A stretch of DNA of 64,000 nucleotides from Rhodospirillaceae bacterium SYSU D60007 (GTDB taxonomy: Bacteria; Pseudomonadota; Alphaproteobacteria; Reyranellales; Reyranellaceae). Location: positions 62,001 to 126,000 of the forward strand of contig QOCQ01000014.1 of NCBI GenBank assembly GCA_003574685.1, given 5' to 3'. How positions within the stretch are numbered: the first letter of the stretch is position 1; each line of letters begins with the position of its first letter. This document shows, one piece after another, positions 1 to 9,422 of the stretch. The translations under genes and the position numbers were made by a program. The notes beneath the pieces are model-generated. The model did not search any database, was not told where the DNA came from, and worked only from the letters and a program-made list of their open reading frames with translations.

Positions 1-1139
1 GAATGCGTCAGATAGAGGATGGCGCGGAACAGCACCGGCCACACCACCGGGCCGAGGAAGACGAACAACGAGGTGGCGCCGACAAACTCGCCGGCGCGTC
101 CCGGCGGGGCACGCCGCGCGCATTCGGAGATGAAGACGCCGTTCCAGCCGATGGCCGAGCCGCCCAGCGCCACCGCCACGGCATGGAGCAGCCAGGACGG
201 CCAGCCCGGCTCCGCCGCTGCCAGCGCAAACCCGCCGGCTGTCATGGCCAGGCCCAGCACCGCCAGCATTGTCAGGGGTCGCCGGGTGAGGTCGGCCAGC
301 GCACCCCAGAACACGCGGCCGAACATGCCGGCCGCGGTGGCGAAGGCGAGCACGATGCCGGCCGCGACGTAGTCAAGCTGATGGCCGTTGATGCCGTAGA
401 GGATCATGAAATTCACGATCGTCGCCTGCATCGAGGAGAACGAGATCGCCGCGAGACACAGCCGTCGCAGCACGGGATCGGCCCATGCCAGCTTCAGGGG
501 ATCGATGATCTGGTACAGCGTCGGCAGCAGGCGGCCGCGCCGGGAGGCGCCGGTGTCGTAGAGCGGGCGCAGCGGCTGCAGCGCCAGCGCGGTCGCGACG
601 CAGATGACACCCACGCCTGCCGCGACCGCCTGCCAGCCATAGCGCTCGACGCTCATCGGCACCAACGCACCGCCCAGCGCAAAGCCCAGCGGCACGCCGC
701 TCTGTTTGATGGAAAAGGTGATGTTCGACAGCCGCGAGGGCGTGACGCGCGCCAGGATCTGCGAACTCGCCGCCGTCAGCGGGCCGCCGCCCAGGCCGAC
801 AATCAGGGCCGAGAGGATCGCGAGCGCAAGCTGGCCTGAGGCCAGTGCCATGCATCCGATCGCCGAAACCGCCAGCGCGCACTGCGTCAGCCGTACCGCG
901 CCCAGCCGCAGTGCCATCGGCCCGCCCGCCATCGCGGCACAGATCGAAACCAGATAGACCAGTGCCACGTAATAGGCGACGTCATCCGCGGCCACGCCCA
1001 GCGCCGGCGCGGCGGCTGGCGCCAGAACGGCCGCGATGTTGAAGGCGACGGTCGACAGCATCTGCACCGCGGTGAGCGACAGTAGTGCGATGATGTAGAG
1101 ACGCGTGTTGGTTTCGGCAGGAATTGCGGTCGTCGTCAT
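1..1139 (-). CDS. MFS transporter (3' end cut by window edge)
   Basis: Reading leftward from an ATG at 1139, the frame stays open for 379 codons to the window edge, so the stop and the last residues are missing. The translation begins MTTTAIPAETNTRLYIIAL and is a chain of hydrophobic segments of the size of one 12-helix major facilitator. Features include an early membrane segment (LLSLTAVQMLSTVAFNIAA), a charged loop after the sixth helix (LYDTGASRRGRLLP) and a basic loop ALADLTRRP in the second half, a typical MFS loop motif. It should act in the inner membrane as a secondary carrier. The substrate cannot be told from sequence. uvrB lies about 155 bp upstream on the same strand, with no visible link in function. 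Confidence 0.85.
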   Translation of the reverse strand, partial: MTTTAIPAETNTRLYIIALLSLTAVQMLSTVAFNIAAVLAPAAAPALGVAADDVAYYVALVYLVSICAAMAGGPMALRLGAVRLTQCALAVSAIGCMALASGQLALAILSALIVGLGGGPLTAASSQILARVTPSRLSNITFSIKQSGVPLGFALGGALVPMSVERYGWQAVAAGVGVICVATALALQPLRPLYDTGASRRGRLLPTLYQIIDPLKLAWADPVLRRLCLAAISFSSMQATIVNFMILYGINGHQLDYVAAGIVLAFATAAGMFGRVFWGALADLTRRPLTMLAVLGLAMTAGGFALAAAEPGWPSWLLHAVAVALGGSAIGWNGVFISECARRAPPGRAGEFVGATSLFVFLGPVVWPVLFRAILYLTH

Positions 1140-1294
1140 GCGACGTTGCGGCTCAAGATCGCGAACCCTACCGGCGCCCCGCCGCCCGCGCAGCCATGAA
1201 CCACGCAAGCCAGCCGTGCAGGAGCCTTGGTGTCCATGAACTCGCCCTGCGCTTGCGCTACGGGCGTCTCGCCCGCTCTTGTCGCTGCGAAGTG

Positions 1295-3505
1295 TCAGCG
1301 GCGGGCGCTGCGGCGGGCGGGTTTACCGCGCGAGCCGGAGCCGGTCTTCACGCCGCGGAAGGTGCGCGAGTTCTGGACCTTGCCGTAGGGCGTTTGCGCA
1401 CTGTTGCCCGCAGCCCCGGCGGTCGAGCGCGGCCGGATACTGCCGGGCGGCAGGCCGAGATCGTTTTCCTCCAGCCGGCGGATCTCGTCGCGCAGGCGGG
1501 CCGCTTCCTCGAACTCGAGATTGGCGGCCGCTTCGCGCATGCGCTTCTCCAATGCCGTGATATGGGCCTGCAGGTTGTGGCCGATGAGCTGGATGTCGCC
1601 GGAGACACCGGTATCCACGGTGAAGTGGTCGCGCTCGGCGACCGACTGCAGCACCTCGTTGATGTTCTTGCGGATCGAGGCCGGCGTGATGCCGTTGGCG
1701 TCGTTGTAAGCCTGCTGCTTGGCACGGCGGCGCTCGGTTTCGCCGATGGCGTATTTCAGCGCATCGGTCATGCGGTCGGCATACAGGATCACGCGGCCGT
1801 CGACGTTGCGCGCCGCCCGTCCGATGGTTTGAACCAGCGAGGTGGGCGAGCGCAGGAAGCCTTCCTTGTCGGCGTCAAGGATGGCGACCAGCGCGCATTC
1901 CGGGATGTCGAGGCCCTCGCGCAGCAGGTTGATGCCGATCAGCACGTCGAAAGCGCCCAGCCTCAGGTCGCGGATGATCTCGATGCGCTCCAGCGTGTCG
2001 ATGTCGGAATGCAGGTAGCGGCAGCGTATGCCTGCCTCGTGCATGTATTCGGTGAGGTCTTCCGCCATGCGTTTGGTAAGCGTCGTGACCAGCACGCGCT
2101 CGCCGCGCTTCGCGCATTCGCGGCACTCGGCCAGCAGATCGTCGACCTGCTTCTCGACCGGCCGCACGATGCAGACCGGATCGATGAGGCCGGTGGGCCG
2201 GATCACCTGCTCGACGAAGACGCCGCCGGTGCGCTCCATCTCCCACGGCCCCGGTGTGGCCGACACGAACAGCGTGTGCGGCCGCATCGCGTTCCATTCT
2301 TCGAACTTCAGCGGCCGGTTGTCGATGCACGAGGGCAGGCGGAAGCCGTACTCCGCCAGCACGCTCTTGCGGTTGAAGTCGCCGCGGAACATGCCGCCGA
2401 TCTGCGGCACCGTCACATGGCTCTCATCGACGATCAGCAGCGAGCCCTCGGGGAAGTACTCGAACAGCGTCGGCGGCGGCTCGCCCGGCTTGCGGCCCGT
2501 CAGGTAGCGCGAGTAGTTCTCGATGCCGGCGCAGGAGCCGGTGGTTTCCAGCATCTCGAGATCGAACTGGGTGCGCTGCGCCAGCCGCTCGGCTTCCAGA
2601 AGCCGCCCGGCACGGGTGAACTCGTCAAGCCGTTTCGCCAGATCCTCGCGGATCTTCTGGATGGCTCCCGTCATGGTCGGGCGCGGCGTCACATAGTGGC
2701 TGTTGGCGTAGACCACGATGTCCTGCAGGCTGGTGGTCTTCTCGCCGGTCAGCGGATCAAACTCGGCGATGGCGTCGATCTCGTCGTCGAACATCGAGAT
2801 GCGCCAGGCGCGATCCTCGTAGTGCGCCGGGAAGACTTCGATCGAATCGCCGCGTACCCGGAACGCGCCGCGGGCAAAGGCCTGGTCGTTGCGCTTGTAC
2901 TGGATCTCGACCAGCCGCCGCAGCAGCTCGGCGCGGTTGATCCGGTCGCCCACCGTCAGGCGGAAAGTCATCGCCTGGTAGTTCTCCAGCGGGCCGATGC
3001 CGTAGATGCACGACACCGAGGCCACGATCACCACGTCGTTGCGCTCCATCAGCGCCCGCGTTGCGGCGTGCCGCAGCCGGTCGATCTGCTCGTTGATGGA
3101 GGAGTCCTTCTCGATATAGGTGTCGCTGCGCGGCACGTACGCTTCGGGCTGGTAGTAGTCGTAGTACGACACGAAGTATTCGACCGCATTGTCCGGGAAG
3201 AAGCCCTTCATCTCGCCGTAGAGCTGCGCCGCAAGCGTCTTGTTGGGCGCCAGCACCAGCGTCGGCCGATTCACTGCGGCGATCACGTTGGCCATGGTGA
3301 AGGTCTTGCCGGACCCGGTAACGCCCAGCAGCACCTGGTCGTGCTCGCCTTCGCCCAGGCCCTGGATGAGTTGGCGGATCGCTTCGGGCTGGTCGCCGGC
3401 CGGTTGGTAATCCGAAACAACCCTGAACGGCCGTCCCTCGCCCTCAATGGTCGGGCGCCGCTGCAGCCACGGCATGGAGAGGGGTGCGATATGGGTGTCT
3501 GGCAT
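1295..3505 (-). CDS. uvrB: UvrABC excinuclease subunit B
   Basis: UvrB is the damage-verifying helicase-like subunit of nucleotide excision repair. It is loaded by UvrA and recruits UvrC. Visible signatures are [17 protein letters not shown] at the N-terminus, Walker A GVTGSGKT near residues 61-68, the Tyr-rich beta-hairpin [12 protein letters not shown] that is inserted between DNA strands, the helicase motif [20 protein letters not shown], the motif [12 protein letters not shown], and a C-terminal UVR coiled coil ([20 protein letters not shown]) that contacts UvrC. The start chosen is the ATG at 3505 (MPDTHIAPL). An upstream in-frame ATG at 3547 would add 14 residues, and neither has a convincing ribosome site. 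The basic C-terminal tail ([10 protein letters not shown]) extends past the UVR domain. I saw no clear LexA-type GTTC-N7-GTTC box upstream. Confidence 0.97.
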   Translation of the reverse strand: MPDTHIAPLSMPWLQRRPTIEGEGRPFRVVSDYQPAGDQPEAIRQLIQGLGEGEHDQVLLGVTGSGKTFTMANVIAAVNRPTLVLAPNKTLAAQLYGEMKGFFPDNAVEYFVSYYDYYQPEAYVPRSDTYIEKDSSINEQIDRLRHAATRALMERNDVVIVASVSCIYGIGPLENYQAMTFRLTVGDRINRAELLRRLVEIQYKRNDQAFARGAFRVRGDSIEVFPAHYEDRAWRISMFDDEIDAIAEFDPLTGEKTTSLQDIVVYANSHYVTPRPTMTGAIQKIREDLAKRLDEFTRAGRLLEAERLAQRTQFDLEMLETTGSCAGIENYSRYLTGRKPGEPPPTLFEYFPEGSLLIVDESHVTVPQIGGMFRGDFNRKSVLAEYGFRLPSCIDNRPLKFEEWNAMRPHTLFVSATPGPWEMERTGGVFVEQVIRPTGLIDPVCIVRPVEKQVDDLLAECRECAKRGERVLVTTLTKRMAEDLTEYMHEAGIRCRYLHSDIDTLERIEIIRDLRLGAFDVLIGINLLREGLDIPECALVAILDADKEGFLRSPTSLVQTIGRAARNVDGRVILYADRMTDALKYAIGETERRRAKQQAYNDANGITPASIRKNINEVLQSVAERDHFTVDTGVSGDIQLIGHNLQAHITALEKRMREAAANLEFEEAARLRDEIRRLEENDLGLPPGSIRPRSTAGAAGNSAQTPYGKVQNSRTFRGVKTGSGSRGKPARRSARR

Positions 3506-3598
3506 CGCCGCTATATGGCGCCGCCAGCGCGGTCGCGCCAATCCCATTCAATCCACCGCATCGAAGAAGTATAAAGTGAGCGGTCGCCACAATTTTCA

Positions 3599-4141
3599 TT
3601 GACTCTGTGCTTGAAAAGTATAAAAGACGTACTTTATGGTTTGCATGTGGTCCGAAAGCGCAAAAGCGATCTGGGCGGGTTCATTCGCCTTCGGCTGGAG
3701 CCCGACGCGGCCGGTTCCGCGGCGCTGGAGGGACTCGCCGAAAGCTACGCTGCGCTGGCGCGATGGCTCGATAACACCATTCCCGCCGATCATTCAGCCG
3801 ATCACGTGGCGCTGCACCGGAACTTCTATGAGCGCGCGCGGCAGGCCGTGGGATTGCCGGCCCAGCTCACGACGCTGGCCTTGCGCGATTGGGCAACGCG
3901 GCGTCGCGGGTTGGTGGTCGAGGGCGTGCCGCTGGACGAGCGGCTGTACTCGGTCCGCGGCATTGCCAGCGTTTCCATCGCCACGCCCGAGGGCCGGATC
4001 AGCGTGCCCTTCGCCGTGGCCGGCTATGGGCGGGTGTGGCCGGGCGGCGCGCCGGCACGGCTGCTGCGCCAGGCGAGTGGCTGGGAGTTGAGCATCGAGT
4101 CTGATCGCGACATCGCCCGTCTGGGGCAGAAGGAGCAGACC
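3599..4141 (+). pseudogene. TnpB-like N-terminal (REC/WED) half, no RuvC domain, in frame with pspA
   Basis: An open frame from a TTG at 3599 (alternative GTG at 3647) runs without a stop straight into pspA. Its roughly 180 residues do not resemble PspA. They follow the N-terminal pattern of IS200/IS605-IS1341 TnpB proteins: a beta strand FIRLRLEPD, a helix ending NFYERARQAVGLPAQL followed by ALRDWATRRRG, then a WED-like barrel with PLDERLYSVRGIASVSIAT, GRISVPFAVAGYGR and WELSIESD. In TnpB the RuvC nuclease follows directly. Here the frame meets the pspA start instead, so no catalytic residues exist. It could be a transposon relic, a domesticated RNA- or DNA-binding domain, or an N-terminal extension of PspA. 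The strong ribosome site in front of the inner ATG argues for separate translation of pspA. The family assignment is by pattern only. Confidence 0.5.
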
Positions 4142-4804
4142 ATGGCTACCGAGACCGTTGTCACCCGTATTGGCCGCGTCATCGCCGGCATGACTCACGC
4201 CGCCATCAACGTGGCGGAAGACGTCAACCCGGAAGCGGTGATGGAACAGGCCATCCGCGAGATTGACGGTGCCGCTGACGAGGTGCGCGGCGAGCTGGGC
4301 AAGGCGATGGCCGAGAAGGCGCGGCTCGACCTGCGGCGCAAGGAGCTGGAACGCGAACGCGGCGAGCTCGACGAGAACGTCAGGGTCGCGGTCGGCAAGG
4401 GGCGCGACGATCTCGCCGAGGCCGGCATCGACCGTCAGCTGGATATCGAGGCACAGCTCGGCGTGCTGGCGCGGCTGGCGGCCGATGCCGACGAGAAGAT
4501 CGCGCAGCTCAATCAGACGCTGGATGCCGTGCGCGCCAGCCGACGCGAGGCCGAGACGCGGCTCGCTGATCTCAGGCGCACGCGGCAGACCGCACCGGAC
4601 GGCTCCGGTGCGGCGGCGGGCGACACGCGCGTGGCCAGGGCCACCGGCAAGGTCGAGCGCGCGCAGGCGGCGATCGAGCGGCTGACGGGCGTGCCGGCGG
4701 GCACACCGGCCAGCGACGGCAAGGCGCTCGACGAGCTCAACGATCTGGCGCGCAAGCATGCCGTGGCCGAGCGGTTGGCGCGCTTGAAAGCCGGGCAGGG
4801 CTGA
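4142..4804 (+). CDS. PspA/IM30 family membrane-stress protein
   Basis: This is a member of the PspA/IM30/Vipp1 (ESCRT-III-like) family, peripheral inner-membrane proteins that polymerise on stressed membranes and limit proton leak. The 220-residue chain starts MATETVVTRIGRVIAGMTHA, contains NPEAVMEQAIREIDGAADEV, and is almost entirely charged alpha-helical coiled coil, as expected for the family. The start is set by AAGGAG at 4130-4135, six bases before ATG 4142, although the frame is open upstream through a TnpB-like segment. The following genes encode an OB-fold membrane protein and a flotillin, the YqiJ/YqiK set that accompanies the YjfJ type of PspA in many proteobacteria. I infer that all three are cotranscribed and act together on membrane integrity. 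Confidence 0.88.
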   Translation: MATETVVTRIGRVIAGMTHAAINVAEDVNPEAVMEQAIREIDGAADEVRGELGKAMAEKARLDLRRKELERERGELDENVRVAVGKGRDDLAEAGIDRQLDIEAQLGVLARLAADADEKIAQLNQTLDAVRASRREAETRLADLRRTRQTAPDGSGAAAGDTRVARATGKVERAQAAIERLTGVPAGTPASDGKALDELNDLARKHAVAERLARLKAGQG

Positions 4805-4823
4805 TGCGATCCTCGGTGCGCCG

Positions 4824-5567
4824 ATGCTGGATTTCTTCACCCATCCGGACGTCGCACCCTTCTCGGTGGCGGCGCTGGTCCTGTTCGGCCTGCTGCTGAT
4901 CGAGATCGGCACCCTTCTGGCAGGCAAGCCGCTGTCGGCGCTGATCGATCATGCCGTAGGGCATGATGGCATGTCTGTCGACGCCGGCCATGGAGAACTC
5001 GGCACGGCGCTGGATCATGCCATTGACCACGGCCCGCACGGCGCCAAGCCAGACGGTCAGCACCAGGGCGCATTCGGTACGGCACTGGACTGGCTGAATG
5101 CCGGCCGCGTGCCGCTGCTGGTGCTGATCATCGCCCTGCTGGCCGCCTTCGCCGGGCTGGGCATGGTGTTGCAGACTGCCACCAGCGCCATCGGCTTCTA
5201 TGTGCCGGCACTGCTGGCGATGGTGCTGGTGATCGTGCCGGCGGTGGTGCTGACCCGGCATGTTTCGCGGGCCGTGGCCAGCGTGGTGCCGCGCGACGAG
5301 AGCTACGCGCAGACCGGTGCGGATTTCGTCGGCCTGGTGGGCGAAGTGACGGTCGGCCCCGCAAAGAAGGGGGTTGTCGCGCGCGCCCGCATCCGCGACC
5401 GCCACGGCAATCTGCACTGGCCGCGGGTCGAGCCGGCGGATTCGGAGCAGATCATCGCTGCGGGCAGTCCGGTGCTGGTGATCGAGGTGCGTACCGGCGG
5501 CGTGCTGGCCGTGACACCGGCCGATGCACGCCTGACGGAGGATGTTGTGGGGCGGCGTACGGGCTGA
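4824..5567 (+). CDS. YqiJ-like OB-fold inner-membrane protein (DUF1449-type)
   Basis: The 247-residue protein has a first membrane segment near residues 12-35 (FSVAALVLFGLLLIEIGTLL), a hydrophilic His/Asp-rich loop (HDGMSVDAGHGELGTALDHA), two more membrane segments near 94-116 and 120-145, and a C-terminal soluble beta domain (DFVGLVGEVTVGPAKKGVVA through VLVIEVRTGGVLAV). The last part has the NfeD/OB-fold pattern found in YqiJ proteins. These are encoded next to flotillins and are thought to partner them at the membrane. The gene lies 19 bp after pspA, and its end overlaps the earliest open reading of the flotillin frame. The family is well supported by pattern and neighbours. The molecular role is inferred. 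Confidence 0.85.
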   Translation: MLDFFTHPDVAPFSVAALVLFGLLLIEIGTLLAGKPLSALIDHAVGHDGMSVDAGHGELGTALDHAIDHGPHGAKPDGQHQGAFGTALDWLNAGRVPLLVLIIALLAAFAGLGMVLQTATSAIGFYVPALLAMVLVIVPAVVLTRHVSRAVASVVPRDESYAQTGADFVGLVGEVTVGPAKKGVVARARIRDRHGNLHWPRVEPADSEQIIAAGSPVLVIEVRTGGVLAVTPADARLTEDVVGRRTG

Positions 5568-5634
5568 GAGCCCGATCGTCACGGGGGCTTGCGCCGGCGC
5601 CTGTTGTGCACCGGCAACGGGAGGGGGATGCAAG

Positions 5635-7380
5635 ATGTTCGACGCGCTGCTGACGCTGGCGGTTCCGGCCGTTATCGGTCTCGCCGCCTTGCTGGCCATC
5701 GGCCTGGTGATCGCGCGGCTCTACGTCCGCGCCGAGAAGGACCGCGCCTATGTCCGCACCGGTCTGGGCGGGCAGAAGGTGGTGCTCGATGGCGGCTCCA
5801 TCGTCCTGCCGATCTTTCAGAGCATCGCCTGGGTCAACCTGCAAACCCTGCGTCTTGAGGTGAAGCGCGACAATGCCGACGCCATGATCACGCGCGACCG
5901 CATGCGCGCCGATATCGGGGTCGAGTTCTATGTGCGCGTGAAGCCTGACTCGCCGTCAATCGCGCTGGCAGCCCAGACTCTGGGCGACCGCACCAACGAG
6001 GCCGAGCAGTTGCGCGCGCTGGTCGAAGCCAAGTTCGTCGACGCCCTGCGCAGCGTCGCGGCCACCATGGCGCTGGCCGAGCTGCAGGAGCAGCGCGCCA
6101 CCTTCGTGCAGTCGGTGCAGACCGCTGTTGCCCGCGACCTTGAGCTGAACGGCCTGGAGCTGGAGAGCGCATCGCTCACCAAGCTCGACCAGACCGACAC
6201 CAAGTATTTCAACCCCAACAATGCCTTCGATGCCGAGGGCCTGACCGCGCTCACGCGCATCACCGAATCGCGCCGCCAGGAGCGCAACCTCACGGTGCGC
6301 AACACCGAAGTGGCTATTGCCCAGCAGGATCTCGAAGCGCGCCAGCGCACGCTGGACATCGAGCGGCAGAAGAAAGAAGCCGAGCTGACGCAGCAGCGCG
6401 ACATCGTCAACAAGAGCGCGGAAACCCGTGCCGCCGCCGCGCAGAAGGAAGCCGAAGCGCGCCAGGCCGAGGAGGAGGCGCGCATCATCGCCGAGCAGGC
6501 GATCGCGCAGCGCACCGCCACTGCCAAGCAGGCGCAGGAGACAACCCGCATCGAGGCCGATCTCGCCATCCGGCAGCGGCAAATCGACTCGGAGCGCACG
6601 GCCGAGACGCTGGCAATCGCCAAGAAGCGCGACGTCGAGATCGCCGACCAGGATCGCGCCATCGCCGTGGCCGACAAGAGCCGGGCCGAGAGCGAGGCGC
6701 GCGCCCGCGCCGAGGAAGCACGTGCGCTTGCGACGTCGGCCACCGAAAGTGTCGAGACCGCACGCCAGGTGGCGATCGCCGAGCGCGAGCGGCAGACGGC
6801 CGTCATCAGCGCCCGGCAGATGGCCGAGCAGGACGCGGCCAAGCTGACCATCGCCGCCCAGGCCGAGAAGCAGGCGGCGGAAGACAAGGCCGATGCCGTG
6901 CGCACCGAGGCACAGGCCGACGCCGACGCCGCCAAGATCAAGGCCGAGGCCCAGGCCAAGACCTACGAGGTCGAGGCCGACGGCCAGCGCAAGATCAACG
7001 AAGCGCGCAATGCGCTGTCGCAGGCCGTGATCGAGTTCGAAGTCAGCAAGGAGCGACTGCGCATCGTGCCGCTGGCGCTGGCCGAGGCGGTCAAGCCGCT
7101 GGAGAAGATCGGCGACGTGCGCATCATCGACATGGGCGGCGGCCTCCCGGGCGGAGCGGCCAACGGCGCGGGCGGTGGCGGCCAGTCCGATTCGCTGCTC
7201 AACGCGCTGCTGGCCTATCGCGCCAACGCGCCGGTGATCGACAAGCTGCTGGCCGAGGCGGGCTTCGCCGGTGGCGCCAATCCGCTGCAATCGCTGCTGG
7301 CCGCAACCGCCAAGGACGGCGTTTCGCCCACCGGCGCGCAGTGGACCGTAGCCGCCAAGCCCGCCGACAGGGACGACTGA
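5635..7380 (+). CDS. Flotillin family protein (YqiK-like)
   Basis: A 581-residue SPFH/Band 7 protein of the YqiK flotillin type, a scaffold of ordered membrane microdomains. It has one N-terminal membrane segment ([20 protein letters not shown]), then the SPFH core with [35 protein letters not shown] and [19 protein letters not shown], a long Ala/Glu/Arg-rich coiled coil from about residue 240 to 480, and a Gly-rich tail ([16 protein letters not shown]). The start at ATG 5635 is chosen because the hydrophobic anchor follows it directly and a GAGGGGG tract at 5621-5627 sits seven bases ahead. The frame is open upstream from 5542, but that part overlaps the preceding gene and looks non-coding. 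It is the third gene of the pspA operon. Confidence 0.93.
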   Translation: MFDALLTLAVPAVIGLAALLAIGLVIARLYVRAEKDRAYVRTGLGGQKVVLDGGSIVLPIFQSIAWVNLQTLRLEVKRDNADAMITRDRMRADIGVEFYVRVKPDSPSIALAAQTLGDRTNEAEQLRALVEAKFVDALRSVAATMALAELQEQRATFVQSVQTAVARDLELNGLELESASLTKLDQTDTKYFNPNNAFDAEGLTALTRITESRRQERNLTVRNTEVAIAQQDLEARQRTLDIERQKKEAELTQQRDIVNKSAETRAAAAQKEAEARQAEEEARIIAEQAIAQRTATAKQAQETTRIEADLAIRQRQIDSERTAETLAIAKKRDVEIADQDRAIAVADKSRAESEARARAEEARALATSATESVETARQVAIAERERQTAVISARQMAEQDAAKLTIAAQAEKQAAEDKADAVRTEAQADADAAKIKAEAQAKTYEVEADGQRKINEARNALSQAVIEFEVSKERLRIVPLALAEAVKPLEKIGDVRIIDMGGGLPGGAANGAGGGGQSDSLLNALLAYRANAPVIDKLLAEAGFAGGANPLQSLLAATAKDGVSPTGAQWTVAAKPADRDD

Positions 7381-7465
7381 TTCCACCAAGGCGAGGCCGG
7401 CTGCCCTTCCGTCCCTCGTGCCGCCTCCCCACTTTCATGTGGGAGACGCCGCGACGGAGGCAGGC

Positions 7466-8752
7466 ATGGCCGAGGACCGCAGTCATACGGACAGGATCGG
7501 CAATCGCCGGCTGCGGCCGGAAACGCTGATGCTGGGCTACGGCTACGACCCGGCGCTGTCGGAAGGTTCGGTCAAGCCGCCGGTGTTTTTGACCTCGACC
7601 TTCGTTTTCCGTTCCGCCGAGGAGGGGCGCGATTTCTTCGACTACGTCGCCGGCCGCCGCGAGCCGCCGACGCGCGGCTCGGCCGGCCTCGTCTACTCGC
7701 GCTTCAACCATCCCAACAGCGAGATCGTCGAGGACCGGCTGGCGATCTACGAGGGTGGCGAGAGCGCGCTGGTGTTCTCCTCGGGCATGTCGGCCATCGC
7801 CACGACGATTCTCGCCTTCGCGCGGCCAGGCGATGCTATCCTGCACAGCCAGCCGCTCTATGGCGGGACCGAGACGCTGCTGGCGCGCACCTTCGCGCCC
7901 TTCGGTATCGCCGCCGAAGGCTTCTCCGACGGCACCAGCGCGGAGCAGATCTCGGCTGCCGCCGACCGCGCCATGGCGCGCGGCAAGGTCAGCGTGATCA
8001 TCATCGAGACGCCGTCCAACCCGCTCAACACGCTGGTCGATTTCACCCTGGTGCGCGAGACAGCGGATCGTATCGCGGCGGCGCAGGGACAGCGCCCGGT
8101 GACGCTGTGTGACAATACACTGCTGGGACCGCTGTTCCAGAAGCCGCTGGCGCATGGCATCGACATTTCGCTGTACTCCCTCACCAAGTATGTCGGCGGC
8201 CACAGCGATCTGATCGCGGGCGCCGCCATCGGTAGCGCCGAGCGGCTGCGGCCCGTGCGTCTGCTGCGCGGCGCCATCGGCACGCAGCTCGATCCGCATT
8301 CGTGCTGGATGCTGGGTCGTTCGCTGGAGACGCTGTCGCTGCGCATGACGCGCGCGGCGCAGAGTGCGGCGGCCGTAGCGGCGTTCCTTGCCGGCCATCC
8401 CCGCGTCTGGAAGGTACATGCGCTCAGCCACCTGTCGCCGGAGGGTGCGACGGCCCGCGTCTACGATGCGCAGTGCACCGCCGCGGGCTCCACCTTCAGC
8501 ATCGATATCGCAGGCGGCCAGCCCGAGGCGTTCCGCTTCCTCAATGCGCTACGCATTTTCAAGCTGGCGGTGAGCCTGGGCGGGACGGAATCGCTGGCGA
8601 GCCATCCCGCGACCACAACGCATTCCGGCGTGCCGGCGGAGGTGCGGGCGCAGAGCGGCGTGCTCGACAGCACCATCCGCCTCAGCATCGGCATCGAGGA
8701 TGCCGACGATCTGATCGCCGACCTGACCCAGGCCCTGGCGCAGGCGATGTGA
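7466..8752 (+). CDS. Cystathionine gamma-synthase family PLP enzyme
   Basis: This is a PLP-dependent enzyme of the Cys/Met metabolism family (MetB, MetC, MegL, MetZ). The 428-residue protein shows [20 protein letters not shown], the Tyr/Arg pair in [10 protein letters not shown] that contacts cofactor phosphate, [13 protein letters not shown], the Asp in [14 protein letters not shown], the PLP lysine at about residue 241 in [12 protein letters not shown], and the late [17 protein letters not shown] block. These fix the fold but do not separate gamma-synthase from gamma-lyase or sulfhydrylase activity. The start at 7466 follows a GGAGG at 7456-7460. An earlier in-frame ATG at 7418 lies over a small hairpin and is less likely. 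The next gene is convergent, so this one is probably monocistronic. Confidence 0.9.
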   Translation: MAEDRSHTDRIGNRRLRPETLMLGYGYDPALSEGSVKPPVFLTSTFVFRSAEEGRDFFDYVAGRREPPTRGSAGLVYSRFNHPNSEIVEDRLAIYEGGESALVFSSGMSAIATTILAFARPGDAILHSQPLYGGTETLLARTFAPFGIAAEGFSDGTSAEQISAAADRAMARGKVSVIIIETPSNPLNTLVDFTLVRETADRIAAAQGQRPVTLCDNTLLGPLFQKPLAHGIDISLYSLTKYVGGHSDLIAGAAIGSAERLRPVRLLRGAIGTQLDPHSCWMLGRSLETLSLRMTRAAQSAAAVAAFLAGHPRVWKVHALSHLSPEGATARVYDAQCTAAGSTFSIDIAGGQPEAFRFLNALRIFKLAVSLGGTESLASHPATTTHSGVPAEVRAQSGVLDSTIRLSIGIEDADDLIADLTQALAQAM

Positions 8753-8763
8753 GGAGTTCGGCC

Positions 8764-9327
8764 TCAGCCCACCCACTCGCGGACGGGGCCGGTATCGACG
8801 TGCACGAAGCCCTCGGCGTAGATGCCGACGCCGCCCGCACCGCACTGGCGGGCGATGTCACCCAGCCGCTCCGCCGACAGGCCGGCCACCATGAAGTCGA
8901 TGGCCATGCCGCGGGTGTGAAAGCTGTGCTCGGCGACACCGGCCGGATCCGCCAGACGCAGCCTGAGATTGGTCAGTGGCGAGCGATAACCGCTCAGTGC
9001 CTGCAGCGGCTGCCGCGTCTTCGACTGGATGCGCACCAGCAGCTCGATCAGGGCCGGATCGATCGGCTTGATGGCCCCGGAGTGGTGGTCGCGCAGCAGC
9101 CGGCTCAGCATGGCCATGGTGATGGTCCCTGGCCGCTTGCCGGCAATGAACAGAGCCGAGAACTTCTCGCCTGAGTGAGCCGATACGATGTTCAGCGGGT
9201 GAAGGCCCGGCGTCAGCAATCGTGCGGCCGGACGCTGTTGCGCCACCGCCGCGCCAGTCGCGGCGGTCGAAAATGCCGTGCCCGCCATAGTCGCCAGCGC
9301 CGTGCGCCGCGTCAGGGGTCGAATCAT
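8764..9327 (-). CDS. Tat-exported DUF882/YcbK (M15-like) peptidoglycan endopeptidase
   Basis: The 187-residue protein begins with a twin-arginine-type signal (MIRPLTRRTALATMAGTAFS) ending near AVAQQ, so the mature part is periplasmic. The mature region matches the DUF882/YcbK group of LAS-type zinc peptidases, with LSGYRSPLTNLRLR, the metal-binding SFHTRGMAIDFMV (His and Asp ligands) and the final FVHVDTGPVREW (His ligand). E. coli MepK of this family cleaves 3-3 peptidoglycan cross-links. The same activity is plausible here but not shown. The ATG at 9327 is preferred over a GTG at 9357 because the Arg-Arg signal follows it directly. The gene is convergent with the PLP enzyme and divergent from the TauE-like transporter. 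Confidence 0.85.
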   Translation of the reverse strand: MIRPLTRRTALATMAGTAFSTAATGAAVAQQRPAARLLTPGLHPLNIVSAHSGEKFSALFIAGKRPGTITMAMLSRLLRDHHSGAIKPIDPALIELLVRIQSKTRQPLQALSGYRSPLTNLRLRLADPAGVAEHSFHTRGMAIDFMVAGLSAERLGDIARQCGAGGVGIYAEGFVHVDTGPVREWVG

Positions 9328-9422
9328 CGAAAATCCAATTACTTGACCCGCCCCCACTCTGACAGGTCGCTCACTTATTGTGGCAATCTCTCATTGTTCG
9401 GGCCAAAGATCAATATTTAAGC

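Noticed and set aside
1124-3574. An 816-codon open frame antisense to uvrB
   Set aside because: It mirrors a strongly conserved gene in high-GC DNA. Its translation is Arg/Gly/Ala-rich with no family motif.
3590-3645. A sigma-70 promoter ahead of the psp operon (TTGACT near 3599, TATAAA near 3619)
   Set aside because: The patch is AT-rich and plausible, but the spacing is only about 14 bp, so I did not list it as a promoter.
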